Assembly (NCBI RefSeq): GCF_012849095.1
Contig: NZ_CP051680.1
Span: 7,250,001-7,314,000, forward strand
Reading direction: 5' to 3'
DNA length: 64,000 nucleotides
DNA from: Cohnella herbarum
GTDB taxonomy: Bacteria > Bacillota > Bacilli > Paenibacillales > Paenibacillaceae
The position numbers and the translations under genes are program-made. Under the pieces are notes generated by a model. It searched no databases, was not told the origin of the DNA, and was given only the letters and a program-made list of their open reading frames with translations. Below, piece by piece: positions 26,382 through 35,539 of this stretch. Positions within the stretch are counted from its first letter, which is position 1, and each line of letters opens with the position of its first letter.

Positions 26382-27875
26382 TTAACCGACCGTTAGCGTT
26401 CTTCTGCCTCCTCCGGAAGGAAGAATAGAGAGAACGCCCGCCTTCGTATCCTTCAGACTCGACCATTCGTATCCGCTCGTCATCGGCGATAGTCGCAAGC
26501 CCGCGGATATGGCTGCTTGGATGTTTTGCAAAAACACTAGCGTCGGAGCCTTGGCATGGGCATCCTCTTCCCACTCCATATTGAACGCGTTACGGTCGCG
26601 ATCGTACGAGTAACTAAGAAGGGTACCGGACGTCGCCATCGGATAGCTTCGGCACACCGCGTTAAACGAGGAGTATCGATCCATCTCGGGATAGAGGTAA
26701 CACCAATACGCGTCGCTGCATAACAATCGTTCGAAGTTCCGTTGTACTTGAAGCGCCGCCTCTTCGGCCAATTCGGATTCCCCGTAAGCGCCCCACTCTC
26801 CGATCAACATCGGCATTTCGAGCCTGCTTCTCGTCCTCTCGTGGCTTTCGAAAATATAATCCACTCTGCCGCTATTGGCGGCATGAACGTATTCCGAATC
26901 GGTGACGAGATCGTAGCCGTGAGGAGCGAAGGCTTGTTGACCGTCGCGACGGTCCTGGACATCCGTTACCGGCAGGATCGAACTCGGCACACCCAGATTG
27001 GAAAAATAGTTCGTCTCTAGAAACAAGATGCCGTCAGGATCTTCTTCGCGAATGGCTTGCCCTACCTTCCGGAAAAACGGGGTAAGCACGCTCCGTTCGA
27101 AAACGACTTGCGCGGGAGCGGTAGCTTCCATGATTCTGCGATAGGCATCGGGAGAATCGAGCAAGCTCAGCGCCTGCAACTTTTGCTCGGGATGGGACCA
27201 AATTTCAAACAGTTGTTCCACGTCGGGCGCCGGTTGTCCCGTATATTCGGCTGCGAGTTCACCGTAGGAAGTGAACATCCCGCCTACCATTTCCTCCACT
27301 TTAGAACCGATGAAAGGCTCGTTCATCAAGTCGTAGCCGATCAGGTTCGGTTCATCGCGCAACCGTGCGGCGACGAACCGCCATGCGGCGGCGTAATGAT
27401 CTTGAAGACCGACTCCGTCTGAAGCGGGGGAGTTGGCCCAGAAGTGATCGAACGCGGTTTGTACCGCTCGATCGAACAAATAGGCGTCGCTCCACAATGC
27501 GGTTGGAGCATAGGAATGGCCATCGGTTAACGTCGCCCACCCCGGCGCGCCATCCGAAAATCGCGAGCTGAATAGGTCCTGGTGCATGTCGAGGAACACA
27601 TATATGCCGAAGCGGTAGGCGAGCCGGATTTGTTCCCTGATTTTCTCGATATATCGGACGTCGTACTCTCCGGGGTTCGGTTCGACCCCATCCCAGATGA
27701 TGCCGAGCCGGATGACGTTAAATCCCCATTGCCGTAATTTTCGAAAATCTTCTTCGGACCAATCATCGATATATCCTTTGCTTTTGTCTTTGCAGACCAT
27801 GCTAATGCCATGGAGAATAACGTGACGACCTTGAGCATCTACGAATCGCGAACCATCGACGGAAATGGGTTTCAT
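26382..27875 (-). CDS. GH5 glycosidase, endoglycoceramidase-like
   Basis: 497 residues, TIM barrel of clan GH-A. Landmarks: GFNVIRLGIIWDGVEP (50-65), FLDMHQDLFSSRF (94-106), acid/base E186 in YDLMNEPF and nucleophile E360 in LIGEWGAYGE. The MHQD and IRLGIIW motifs match endoglycoceramidase-like GH5 enzymes, which release glycans from glycolipids. No signal peptide is present, so it should act in the cytoplasm, perhaps on imported glycosides. ATG 27875 follows CAGGAGG. It is driven by an operator-bearing promoter at 27904-27952 and may be cotranscribed with the tetR gene. Confidence 0.8.
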   Translation of the reverse strand: MKPISVDGSRFVDAQGRHVILHGISMVCKDKSKGYIDDWSEEDFRKLRQWGFNVIRLGIIWDGVEPNPGEYDVRYIEKIREQIRLAYRFGIYVFLDMHQDLFSSRFSDGAPGWATLTDGHSYAPTALWSDAYLFDRAVQTAFDHFWANSPASDGVGLQDHYAAAWRFVAARLRDEPNLIGYDLMNEPFIGSKVEEMVGGMFTSYGELAAEYTGQPAPDVEQLFEIWSHPEQKLQALSLLDSPDAYRRIMEATAPAQVVFERSVLTPFFRKVGQAIREEDPDGILFLETNYFSNLGVPSSILPVTDVQDRRDGQQAFAPHGYDLVTDSEYVHAANSGRVDYIFESHERTRSRLEMPMLIGEWGAYGESELAEEAALQVQRNFERLLCSDAYWCYLYPEMDRYSSFNAVCRSYPMATSGTLLSYSYDRDRNAFNMEWEEDAHAKAPTLVFLQNIQAAISAGLRLSPMTSGYEWSSLKDTKAGVLSILPSGGGRRTLTVG

Positions 27876-27903
27876 AAGAATTCCTCCTGAAAATAAAATT
27901 AGA

Positions 27904-27952
27904 ATGACTGGTCAGTACAATAACTATAGAGCGAATTTGTCAGAGATGTCAA
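27904..27952 (-). promoter_or_regulatory. GH5-tetR promoter with TetR-type operator
   Basis: Reverse strand: TTGACA (27952-27947), 18-base spacer, TATAGT (27928-27923), then TGTACTGACCAGTCATTC over the start point. The same layout (consensus -35, 17-18 spacer, operator at +1) is found at 28485 and 51387. Confidence 0.82.
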
Positions 27953-28001
27953 CCCTGAAACGGTGAAGAAAAAGGAAATCGGGATAATCGCTCGCCCCGG
28001 A

Positions 28002-28408
28002 GGCCGGTTTCCTGTTGCTTAACGGTGGTGAGCACCGCTATTTCGCCTCGGAGGCCGGTTTCCAGCTGCTTAACGGTGGTGAGCACCGTTATTTCGCCTT
28101 GGAAGTCGGTTTCCTGTTGCTTAACGGTGGTGAGCACCGTTATTTCGCCTTGGAAGTCGGTTTCTTGCCGCTTAACGGTGGTGAGCACCGTTATCTCGCC
28201 TCGGAGGCCGGTTTCTTGCCGCATAACGGTGGTGAGCACCATTATTTCGCCTTAGAAGTCGGTTTCCTATTACTTAACGGTGGTGAGCACCGTTATTTCG
28301 CCTTGGAAGTCGGTTTCCTGTTGCTTAACGGTGGTGAGCACCGTTATTTCGCCTTGGAAGTCGGTTTCCTGTTGCTTAACGGTGGTGAGCACCGTTATTT
28401 CGCTCGTT
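28002..28408. repeat. Intergenic repeat array B: eight 51-bp units
   Basis: AACGGTGGTGAGCACC starts at 28021, 28072, 28123, 28174, 28225, 28276, 28327 and 28378, exactly 51 bases apart. Each unit has an inverted repeat (AACGGTG-GTGAG-CACCGTT) and a linker of two types (CCTCGGAGGCC or CCTTGGAAGTC). Both strands and several frames stay open across it, each giving a 17-residue repeat (for example LLNGGEHRYFALEVGF). No ribosome site precedes any of these frames, so I do not call a gene. It fills much of the gap between the GH5 promoter and the 28485 promoter. Confidence 0.95.
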
Positions 28409-28484
28409 CACGGAGAGAACAGTTATCTTTTCGAGGATAACTCATCCACCAATGGCTTCCTGAGCGAGGATTGGTTTTTCGGTA

Positions 28485-28537
28485 TTGACAGAATAATCGG
28501 ATCGAATTAGGATTGTGTTGTACTGACTGGTCAGTTA
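28485..28537 (+). promoter_or_regulatory. Promoter with TetR-type operator before the 28560 gene
   Basis: TTGACA (28485-28490), 17-base spacer, TAGGAT (28508-28513), then TACTGACTGGTCAGTTA (28521-28537) at the expected start point. Confidence 0.85.
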
Positions 28538-28559
28538 AACAAATTGAGGAGGACTTATC

Positions 28560-28862
28560 ATGAATCTGGATTACGAAGCGAAAGTCGTCTTTATCCCGGA
28601 AACGGGAAAGCGAGGCGAGAGAGTGACGATGAAAGTCGACTATGAGAATGTCGACCCTTCCGAATCGGATCGTTCCGTGTTGCGGATATCCGAATACGGA
28701 ATCTACGACGTGATGAAGAAAGAAGGCGACCGCTCGTTCTCTTGGTCTTATTCGATCCCTTGGGAAGCACCGCTAAGAACGTACGAGATCGAGGTTTACG
28801 TACTGGATGCGCAAGGAAATAAGGGGCCAATCCAGTCGGTGCGATATCAAGTTTCAGGCTGA
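28560..28862 (+). CDS. Small beta-sandwich-like protein, TetR-box controlled (paralog of 51011-51316)
   Basis: 100 residues, no signal peptide. It aligns along its full length with the protein at 51011-51316: GKRGE, then (S)V(V/L)R(I/L)S(E/D)YGIYDVM, SF(S/T)W(S/A)Y(S/P)IP(W/Y)EAP, TYEIEVY, and GNKGP. The alternating strand pattern and final EVYVLDAQGNKGPIQSVRYQV resemble an Ig/fibronectin-type domain. ATG follows GAGGAGG. Function unknown; shared operator control with the GH5 gene is the main clue. Confidence 0.72.
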   Translation: MNLDYEAKVVFIPETGKRGERVTMKVDYENVDPSESDRSVLRISEYGIYDVMKKEGDRSFSWSYSIPWEAPLRTYEIEVYVLDAQGNKGPIQSVRYQVSG

Positions 28863-28870
28863 AATCGAGT

Positions 28871-28909
28871 AGCCCAGCAGAATCGACGATATTCGGCTGG
28901 GCTTTTTTT
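28871..28909 (+). terminator. Rho-independent terminator
   Basis: AGCCCAGC (28871-28878) pairs with GCTGGGCT (28896-28903), followed by a T run to 28909. Confidence 0.88.
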
Positions 28910-28933
28910 CTACTCTGCAGTAAAGCGCCAATT

Positions 28934-29145
28934 GAGTCACTCAGGAGCAAACAGTACCGCCGCATACACCTAATTCCTGCAAAAGAGTCACTCAGGAGCA
29001 AACAGTACCGCCTCATACACTTAATTCCTGCAAAAGAGCCACTCAGAAGCAAATAGTACCGCCACGCACTTAATTCCTGCAGAAGAGTCACTCAGGAGCA
29101 AACAGTACCGCTACATACACTTAATTTCTGCAAACGAGTCACAAG
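28934..29145. repeat. Intergenic repeat array C (51-bp period)
   Basis: GAG(T/C)CACTCAGGAGCAAACAG-type units start at 28934, 28985, 29036, 29085 and 29136 (last one partial); spacings are 51, 51, 49 and 51. The shared text includes CAGTACCGCC and TTAATTCCTGCA. Reverse-strand translation shows a 17-residue repeat (CMRRYCLLLSDSFAGI), without a ribosome site. The remainder of the 432-base gap up to 29294 shows no gene or clear signal. Confidence 0.9.
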
Positions 29146-29294
29146 CTTCGGGTATGTGACGGCCTAAAAAGCTCTTAGACATACGGTATCGCTTTATACA
29201 CCTGACGCGGCTTATATTTCCTTAAAGGCTCTTCCAGCAAATGACATGGATTCGAGGAGTCGGGGAACAATTGAACGCTAAAAATGGCCCCAAT

Positions 29295-31205
29295 CTATCG
29301 ATTCGTCCAAACTTCCCCGTCTGCCATCATGATACGATAACCGTCCTCGTCCAGATCGATCTCGACGACCGTGCCGTCCGCGAACATGCTGCGCTGTCGG
29401 CGCCAATTGCCGTCAACGTACTCGTGACCGGTCATCTCCGCAAAACCGACAAGCCCATGCAGGCGGGCCACCGTTCGGACGATCTCTAGCTCCCCATCCG
29501 TCGGCTGGATCGATAAGTAAGGAACGCCGCCGTTTAACAAGCCGTGCAGCCACCCTAGGTCGCGCTCCGGAATTCCCCATGCTCCTCTCTCCAGCGACCA
29601 AGGGACCACGATAGCATCATGGTATACGAGAGAGAACAAGGGAGCGGGGACGCAGATGGCAGGCCCTCCTCCGGGACCGGGATCGAGCGCGTAAGGGGCA
29701 TGATGGACGAGATCCAGATGGGGAACGGCCCAATCCGCGGGCTCCTCCGAACTGATCAGCATCCCTCTGGAACGAATCTCTTCGAAGCAGGAAGCCCGAT
29801 AGGCGAGGCATTCCGTTCGGCTCATCCGATGGCTCGGATCGTAACATTCGTCGCCCGGAATGACAGCGAACACGTCGATGTAAACGCCGTCCGGTTCAAT
29901 GCCATTTGCTTTAAGCGTATCGTAATTCCGTTCGACGTAACCTTTGGATAAGCTCGTGCATAACCAACTGTGGGCACCGCCGGCCCAGTAATCGGAAAAT
30001 TCCTCCTTCCCCTCGCCATCCTTGATAGTTAGGTCCGGGTGGTACGAAGCGGCATCGTGATAGAAATCCCGGTAATTGTCATGGATAGCGAACAATATCC
30101 CTTCTTCGTTGCACGTTTCCTGAAGCTTCCGCATCCCCTCGTACCCGCCTCCTGTGGGACTTGGCGGGAGAACGTCGGGATGAAGATTGTCGTACCCGTT
30201 CAGTCCCCATCCGTCTACGTGAACATACAGCTTGTCTCCGTATCGGCGGCCAAGCTCCTTCAATTGCGCCGCTCTCTCCTCGAAAGGAACGGCAAAGTCG
30301 TTTTTCTCCGGATCCGTCTTGTCGTAATAATAAGACTCGGGGGCAATGCGGGTATGAACGCCGGTATGTACGACCGCTGCCCCGCTCAAACCTTCCAGCT
30401 TCGGATTGAGGGCTTGCTTTTGAGCCAACGTGCGAAGCTTGCCGAGGCTGTGCACGTAACTTCGGTACATTTTCGCCATCGCGACGTAATCCAAGCCTTT
30501 CTTGAATCGAACGCGCAGTCTTCGGATGCCTTCGAAACGTCCTAGCGAATGGAGCCAGACGGCTTCTAAGTGCGTATGGACGCTTGGAAGGTGTTCGACG
30601 GAAAGGCGGGAGTCATTCGGAGTATCGATGATCGCAAGATAGCCGTGCCCATCTTGGTATTGCCCCCACCACGGCATGTAGGCATCTCGTCCGTACATCA
30701 TTCCTTGATGGTACCGTCGCACGGGTTCCCGCCAATTTCCCGGAATCAAGTAGCCTTGCATGGCAGGTACCGCCGTATAGTCGGCTTCGCCTCCACCGAA
30801 GAAGCGGAAGCCGCCAGGCCAGACGATTTCGGAGATGCTCTCGATCTCTCCGTCCGGTTCATGGACTTCAAAGACGAGCTCGCCGTTATGCGAGTTCAGC
30901 AGCAAGGAAAGATTGAGATAAACTCCGTACTCGATGCCATTGGCGGAAAAGGGTCCAACTTTAACGTGCACGCCCTTGAAGGTTCCCGACACGATCGTAG
31001 AGAACGCTTTTTTCGTCGCCGAGGATAGGGGTATCCCGATTCGGTCGGTCGGCGTCAATCCCCACGAGAGGCTTGCCGCGCCGGGAACGGTTTCCCATGT
31101 CGCGTCTCCAGCCTCCACTTTTACGGTTAAACTCGACTTATCAATTGATACTTTGATGCCGGCGCGTTCCAGCATGAATACGTGATCCTGTTCGTGAATG
31201 CTCAT
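29295..31205 (-). CDS. Putative TIM-barrel glycoside hydrolase, GH101/DUF5696-like
   Basis: 636 residues from ATG 31205, 9 bases after CGGAAGG; an ATG at 31214 is too close to that site. No signal peptide. An N-terminal beta-rich domain (about 1-250, with GGFRFFGGGEADYTAVPAM) precedes a barrel containing LYVHVDGWGLNGYDNLHPD, GILFAIHDNYRDFYHDA, PDGVYIDVFAVIPGDECYDP (likely catalytic Asp) and GMLISSEEPADWAVPHLDL (likely catalytic Glu). This order resembles GH101-like or DUF5696 proteins. The substrate is unknown. It is divergent from the alpha-galactosidase operon. Confidence 0.5.
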   Translation of the reverse strand: MSIHEQDHVFMLERAGIKVSIDKSSLTVKVEAGDATWETVPGAASLSWGLTPTDRIGIPLSSATKKAFSTIVSGTFKGVHVKVGPFSANGIEYGVYLNLSLLLNSHNGELVFEVHEPDGEIESISEIVWPGGFRFFGGGEADYTAVPAMQGYLIPGNWREPVRRYHQGMMYGRDAYMPWWGQYQDGHGYLAIIDTPNDSRLSVEHLPSVHTHLEAVWLHSLGRFEGIRRLRVRFKKGLDYVAMAKMYRSYVHSLGKLRTLAQKQALNPKLEGLSGAAVVHTGVHTRIAPESYYYDKTDPEKNDFAVPFEERAAQLKELGRRYGDKLYVHVDGWGLNGYDNLHPDVLPPSPTGGGYEGMRKLQETCNEEGILFAIHDNYRDFYHDAASYHPDLTIKDGEGKEEFSDYWAGGAHSWLCTSLSKGYVERNYDTLKANGIEPDGVYIDVFAVIPGDECYDPSHRMSRTECLAYRASCFEEIRSRGMLISSEEPADWAVPHLDLVHHAPYALDPGPGGGPAICVPAPLFSLVYHDAIVVPWSLERGAWGIPERDLGWLHGLLNGGVPYLSIQPTDGELEIVRTVARLHGLVGFAEMTGHEYVDGNWRRQRSMFADGTVVEIDLDEDGYRIMMADGEVWTNR

Positions 31206-31505
31206 TTTTTTCATCCTTCCGTCGTTAATCTTCGCGTCCCCTACAACTTAACACTCGATAACCGAGTCAACTATTATCCGTTTTTAATATCGTTGCGAAA
31301 AAAACGCCTTTCGACGAGAGCGGGATGAATATATGGAACTCATATGAAAAATTGAACAAGGCTCCGATGCATTTTCGCATGCCGCATTAAAAGCTGCTTG
31401 TTGTTCCCGGATATACCCCGGAATACAATGGCAGTGAATACGGCGATAAGCGCGATTCGGCGACCTCAGCCGTCTGAATTCAAACCGGAGCATGGAGGCA
31501 ATCGA
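31206..31505. promoter_or_regulatory. Divergent control region with a short dyad
   Basis: This 300-base gap separates the reverse-strand putative GH from the alpha-galactosidase gene. ACTCG-ATAAC-CGAGT (31253-31267) is an inverted repeat, and TTGACT reads on the reverse strand at 31270-31265, a possible -35. No convincing -10 is visible for either direction. Confidence 0.4.
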
Positions 31506-33665
31506 ATGAACCCGACAACCGCGAAAGAGCCACCAGTCGCGCACGCATTACACAGGTGGGAAGCGGAAACCCGAACGCTGCACTACGATTACGGCGGGTT
31601 TCCGTTGATGAGTATGTACATTCCCGAAGGAGTCGTGCCGTATTACCGGCAATATTCTAACGGAAATCTGCAAAGCCATCCGTTCATCCAGCAATTGTAT
31701 TTGGCTTTGGATAAACCCGCGTCGGTCAAGATCTCGTTTCATTTGAGCGAGGACGCGCTTAATATGCGTCCTCATAGGGCTTCGAAGGGACAAGCGATTC
31801 TCGGGCAGGTAGGCAGGCCGCTGCTCGAAGGCGTGAACGGACTGTACGATCTACTTCAGGACTTGTTGATCGACTGGCACGGTACGGAGTGGAAATGGAC
31901 GAACTCCTCCCTGAAGTCCGACGATGCGGGGAGATGGCATGCGGAACTGGAAGTCCAAGGCGGGTTAACGCCTTGGATCGTGAACTTAAGAATGCACTAT
32001 TATCGAACCCATCTTCATTACCGCCACCATCAGCCATGGGAGTGGCGTCCGAATCTGCAACCGATATCGGGTTGGAGCTCTTGGGAAGCGTTCGCTCAAG
32101 GGGTCTCCGCCGAGGATATCGAACGCACGACGGCTTTCCTGGAAGCCCATTTCAAAGATTACGGCATGGAGTACGTTCAAATCGACGACGGATACCAATC
32201 GGAAGTCATTCCGCCCGATGGGGAAGGTAAGATCGCCGACGCATGGCTTTATACGAACGAGCGGTTCCCGAACGGGCACGAAGAAATCGCCGGAGAATTT
32301 CGGAATCGGGGGTTCAAGGCAGGAATTTGGACAAGCGCGATGGTGACGAACAGGGAGTTCGCGGAACTTCACCGCGACCATTTCGAGAAGGATTCGAATG
32401 GGGATCCGCTGTACGGACCGTGGATATTCTACGTGCTCAAGGGTAATCCGGAAGCCTTGGCGGAGCATGTTGCTCCGTTCTATCAAGCGCTTAGAGAGCA
32501 AGGATACGAGTATTTCAAGACGGATCAAATTCGCCACTACTTATTCGACGGCTTGCATAATGCGGTTAACGACGGGCTGATTACAAGCGAGGAAGCATCC
32601 AATCAATTGCGCGAATACCTGAGATGCGCGAGGGAGGCGATCGGCGACGACAGTTATTTTCTCGTTTGCTGGGGCGTGTTGACCGAAGCGGTCGGTCTAG
32701 TGGATGCCTGCAGAATCGCCGGGGATTCGAACGCGAGCTGGACGGCGGTCTGCAAGCAAATGGTCGAATCGGCCCGGTGGTTCCACACGCAACGCATCTT
32801 GTACTTAAACGATCCGGATTACGTATGCGTCCGGACGGACGAGGCTTGGGGCCGATCGTTGTTATCTCTTGTGTCGCTCTCGGGCGGGCTGCTGATGCTC
32901 AGCGACAAAACCGAACTGTACGACCAAAGCAGAATTCACGCCATTCAGCGTTGCTTCCCTTCCCTATCTACCGTGACGGGGGAAACCGGGCCGCTGGATG
33001 CGACATATCCGCTAGATCTGTCGTTGCCCCAAGCGCCCCAAGGGACAATCGACGAAGCATTCGCGCGCGCATTGCTAGGTTTAGATCCCGATTCGCGGGA
33101 TCCCCATCCGACGGCTTCGTTATGGAGTATCCATTTCGATACTCCTTCCCGCCGGTGGTGCGTGGCGGGACGATTCGCCGTCGTTCCGCTTGAAGAGGCC
33201 AAACTGGAGCTTCAAGCGTTGGCATTGGCACCGAACGACGAGTATCATGCGTTCGATTTCTGGAAGCAACGTTATATAGGAAAAATAACGAAATCGATCC
33301 GACTCGAAGCGCTGGAGCTCGGGCATTGTCAGATCGTCGGCTTGTACAAGGCCGAAGATCGCCCGCAACTGATCGGATCGTCCAGGCATGTTAGCATGGA
33401 CGCGGTTAGCGTTCAGGATGAACGATGGGAGAACCATAGCTTGTTGCTAGAATTACGCGGGGTACTAGGTACGACCGAACATTATTGGATCGCGGTTCCA
33501 TCCTCGTATAAGCACGAGGAGCATTGGGCGACCGGACTCGAGATCGCGATAGCTAATTGTGAAAGCACGGATGACGGTAACTTATTGAAGCTGAGCGTTC
33601 GTTTCGATCAGGAACGGGGCGAGGCTGCTATTCGATTCAGCACGGAATCAGATTATTTATCCTAA
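31506..33665 (+). CDS. GH36-type alpha-galactosidase
   Basis: 719 residues from ATG 31506, preceded by ATGGAGG. The N-terminal beta domain (1-185) is followed by the barrel: SGWSSWEAFAQGVSAEDI, EYVQIDDGYQ (222-231), GFKAGIWTSAMVT, nucleophile D340 in YFKTDQIR and likely acid/base D407 in RIAGDSN. These are hallmarks of GH36/clan GH-D. No signal peptide, so it should act on imported galactosides. It heads an operon with three phosphoesterases. Raffinose-synthase-like relatives share this fold, so transglycosylation cannot be excluded. Confidence 0.75.
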   Translation: MNPTTAKEPPVAHALHRWEAETRTLHYDYGGFPLMSMYIPEGVVPYYRQYSNGNLQSHPFIQQLYLALDKPASVKISFHLSEDALNMRPHRASKGQAILGQVGRPLLEGVNGLYDLLQDLLIDWHGTEWKWTNSSLKSDDAGRWHAELEVQGGLTPWIVNLRMHYYRTHLHYRHHQPWEWRPNLQPISGWSSWEAFAQGVSAEDIERTTAFLEAHFKDYGMEYVQIDDGYQSEVIPPDGEGKIADAWLYTNERFPNGHEEIAGEFRNRGFKAGIWTSAMVTNREFAELHRDHFEKDSNGDPLYGPWIFYVLKGNPEALAEHVAPFYQALREQGYEYFKTDQIRHYLFDGLHNAVNDGLITSEEASNQLREYLRCAREAIGDDSYFLVCWGVLTEAVGLVDACRIAGDSNASWTAVCKQMVESARWFHTQRILYLNDPDYVCVRTDEAWGRSLLSLVSLSGGLLMLSDKTELYDQSRIHAIQRCFPSLSTVTGETGPLDATYPLDLSLPQAPQGTIDEAFARALLGLDPDSRDPHPTASLWSIHFDTPSRRWCVAGRFAVVPLEEAKLELQALALAPNDEYHAFDFWKQRYIGKITKSIRLEALELGHCQIVGLYKAEDRPQLIGSSRHVSMDAVSVQDERWENHSLLLELRGVLGTTEHYWIAVPSSYKHEEHWATGLEIAIANCESTDDGNLLKLSVRFDQERGEAAIRFSTESDYLS

Positions 33666-33678
33666 GGAGACGATCGAA

Positions 33679-34509
33679 ATGAAACAATTAGCGAAAAGAG
33701 TCATTGTCATCGGATTGGACGGAGCTGGGAATATGATCGATCAAGCACGGACACCGAATATCGAGGCAGCATTGTCGGGCGGATTTATTACTTACTCGGC
33801 TCAGACCGTGCTTCCAACCATTAGCGGAGAGTGTTGGGGATCGATGTTCCATGGCGTTAAGCCGGAGCTGCACGGGCTGAACAACGAGAAGGCCGAGACA
33901 AACAAATATCCAGTCGATTCGCCTTATCCCTCCTTCCTGAGGATCGTGAAGGAAGCCGACCCGACGGCCGTCATCGCTTCGTTCAGCGCGTGGAAGCCGA
34001 TCAATGACGGCATTATCGAAGAGGGAGTCGCGACGTATGTCTCCAACGTATACGCGGATAAGCATTTGGTAACAGAAGTCGCCGAGTTCGCCGATAAGCA
34101 TTCGGATTTTAAGGCCATGTTCATCCAATTCGACGGAATCGACGGGGCCGGGCATAATTTCGGCTATGGCTCTCCTCTATATTTGGAAGTCATCGAAGAG
34201 ACGGATGGATTCGTGGGCAGTATTCTCGATACTCTTCGGGCAAAGGACTTATTGGAGGAAAGCCTGATTATCTTACTCGCGGATCACGGCGGGGGCGGCG
34301 AGGATCCGCGAAACCACGGCAGCGATCATCCGAAGGACGCGACGATCTTCTGGGGCTGCGCAGGTCCGAATGTCTCGGACGCTGCCGTGGCGGAACCGGT
34401 ACTCATAGAGGATACCGCCGCAGTCGTCGCGAAAGCGCTAGGTTTAGAGGCACCGGACGCTTGGTCGGGTAAAGTTCCCGCAGGTTTGTTCAAGGAGACA
34501 GTCGAATGA
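33679..34509 (+). CDS. Type I phosphodiesterase / alkaline phosphatase-superfamily hydrolase
   Basis: 276 residues. IVIGLDGAGNMIDQARTPNIEA carries the first metal Asp; TVLPTISGECWGSMFHGV has a Thr/Ser nucleophile position; MFIQFDGIDGAGHNFGYGS gives the Asp/His metal ligands; LLADHGGGGEDPRNHGSDHP closes the metal site. This resembles nucleotide pyrophosphatase/phosphodiesterase (NPP) proteins. The substrate could be a sugar or glycerol phosphodiester. The stop overlaps the next start (ATGA). Confidence 0.8.
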   Translation: MKQLAKRVIVIGLDGAGNMIDQARTPNIEAALSGGFITYSAQTVLPTISGECWGSMFHGVKPELHGLNNEKAETNKYPVDSPYPSFLRIVKEADPTAVIASFSAWKPINDGIIEEGVATYVSNVYADKHLVTEVAEFADKHSDFKAMFIQFDGIDGAGHNFGYGSPLYLEVIEETDGFVGSILDTLRAKDLLEESLIILLADHGGGGEDPRNHGSDHPKDATIFWGCAGPNVSDAAVAEPVLIEDTAAVVAKALGLEAPDAWSGKVPAGLFKETVE

Positions 34510-35513
34510 ACCAATATGATCAAGATACCGATATCCCCGACTATTTTCGTGCCGAGCTATCGTTAATCGCCGATAAGGCGCTGAAAGAACAAAATGACGG
34601 GATCGTCCGCGTGCTCTTCTACACGGATCCGCATCATATGCCGGGAGGTAATCAGCTTCACGCAGCTACGGCTATCCGACGATTGGCACGCTCGATTCCG
34701 TTGGATGCGATCGTGTGCGGCGGAGATTTCAGCGAGAACGGGCCGAAAGAGGAAGTCCGACAATCGCAAAGGGAAATTCTTAACGCGCTTCGGGTACCGG
34801 AATGCCCCCTGTTTCCGGTGAAAGGCAATCATGACGATAATTCCATACACGACTTCCACCGAAAAACGGGGAGTACGGATCACGTGATATTCCCGATTGA
34901 ATCCTACGAGGAGTGGCTAAAGCCATTAGAAGGTACGGTAACCTTCGACAAAGGAAACGAATGCGGACTCTATTACTTCTATGACATTGAGGACAAAAAT
35001 ACGAGGATCGTCATCTTGAATAGTACCGATATCCCTTATGTTACCGCGGATAACGGGATGCTTCGTCAGAACGGACAGTGGGAATACGCATTCTCCGAAA
35101 GACAGCTGGATTGGGTTCGGCGCAAAGCATTCGATTTCGGCGGCAAAGCGAACGGGGACGAGTGGAAGGTCGTGATCTTCTCTCACGTCCCTATCGTTCA
35201 AAGCGGCGTGACCGGAGCCGATCATGAAGTATCGGGCGGCGAAGCGATGTGGAAAATCATTCGAGAGAACCGTCGCCACGTCGCGACTTGCTTTTTCGGT
35301 CACGTGCATTACGACCAAGTTCTGTTCAAGGATGACATTCCTATGATCTCTACGCTGAATGCGGTTTCCTATAAGGACTTCGACGATTGCCCGGATAAAA
35401 TAAAAGGAACGCTCTCGGAAACGGCATTCGATATCGTCCGCATCGATTACGCGAAAGGCGAACTGACTGCAACGCGGTTCGGAGCAGGCGAAGATCGAAC
35501 CGTAAGCATCTAA
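34506..35513 (+). CDS. Calcineurin-like metallophosphoesterase (copy 1)
   Basis: 335 residues. Metal-binding blocks: FYTDPHHMPGGNQ (D-x-H type), CGGDFSENG, VKGNHDDNSIHDFHR (GNHD motif), VIFSHVPIV and CFFGHVHYDQ (GHxH). Followed by a close paralog, so the pair arose by tandem duplication. No signal peptide. With the upstream phosphodiesterase it may act in sequence: diester cleavage, then monoester removal. Confidence 0.83.
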   Translation: MNQYDQDTDIPDYFRAELSLIADKALKEQNDGIVRVLFYTDPHHMPGGNQLHAATAIRRLARSIPLDAIVCGGDFSENGPKEEVRQSQREILNALRVPECPLFPVKGNHDDNSIHDFHRKTGSTDHVIFPIESYEEWLKPLEGTVTFDKGNECGLYYFYDIEDKNTRIVILNSTDIPYVTADNGMLRQNGQWEYAFSERQLDWVRRKAFDFGGKANGDEWKVVIFSHVPIVQSGVTGADHEVSGGEAMWKIIRENRRHVATCFFGHVHYDQVLFKDDIPMISTLNAVSYKDFDDCPDKIKGTLSETAFDIVRIDYAKGELTATRFGAGEDRTVSI

Positions 35514-35539
35514 AATCAATGAAGGAGAGGAATGAGCGT

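Noticed and set aside
28015..28440. Forward frame with 17-residue repeats across array B, and its reverse-strand counterpart
   Set aside because: No ribosome site, several frames open at once, and the period is a multiple of three; best explained as a DNA repeat.
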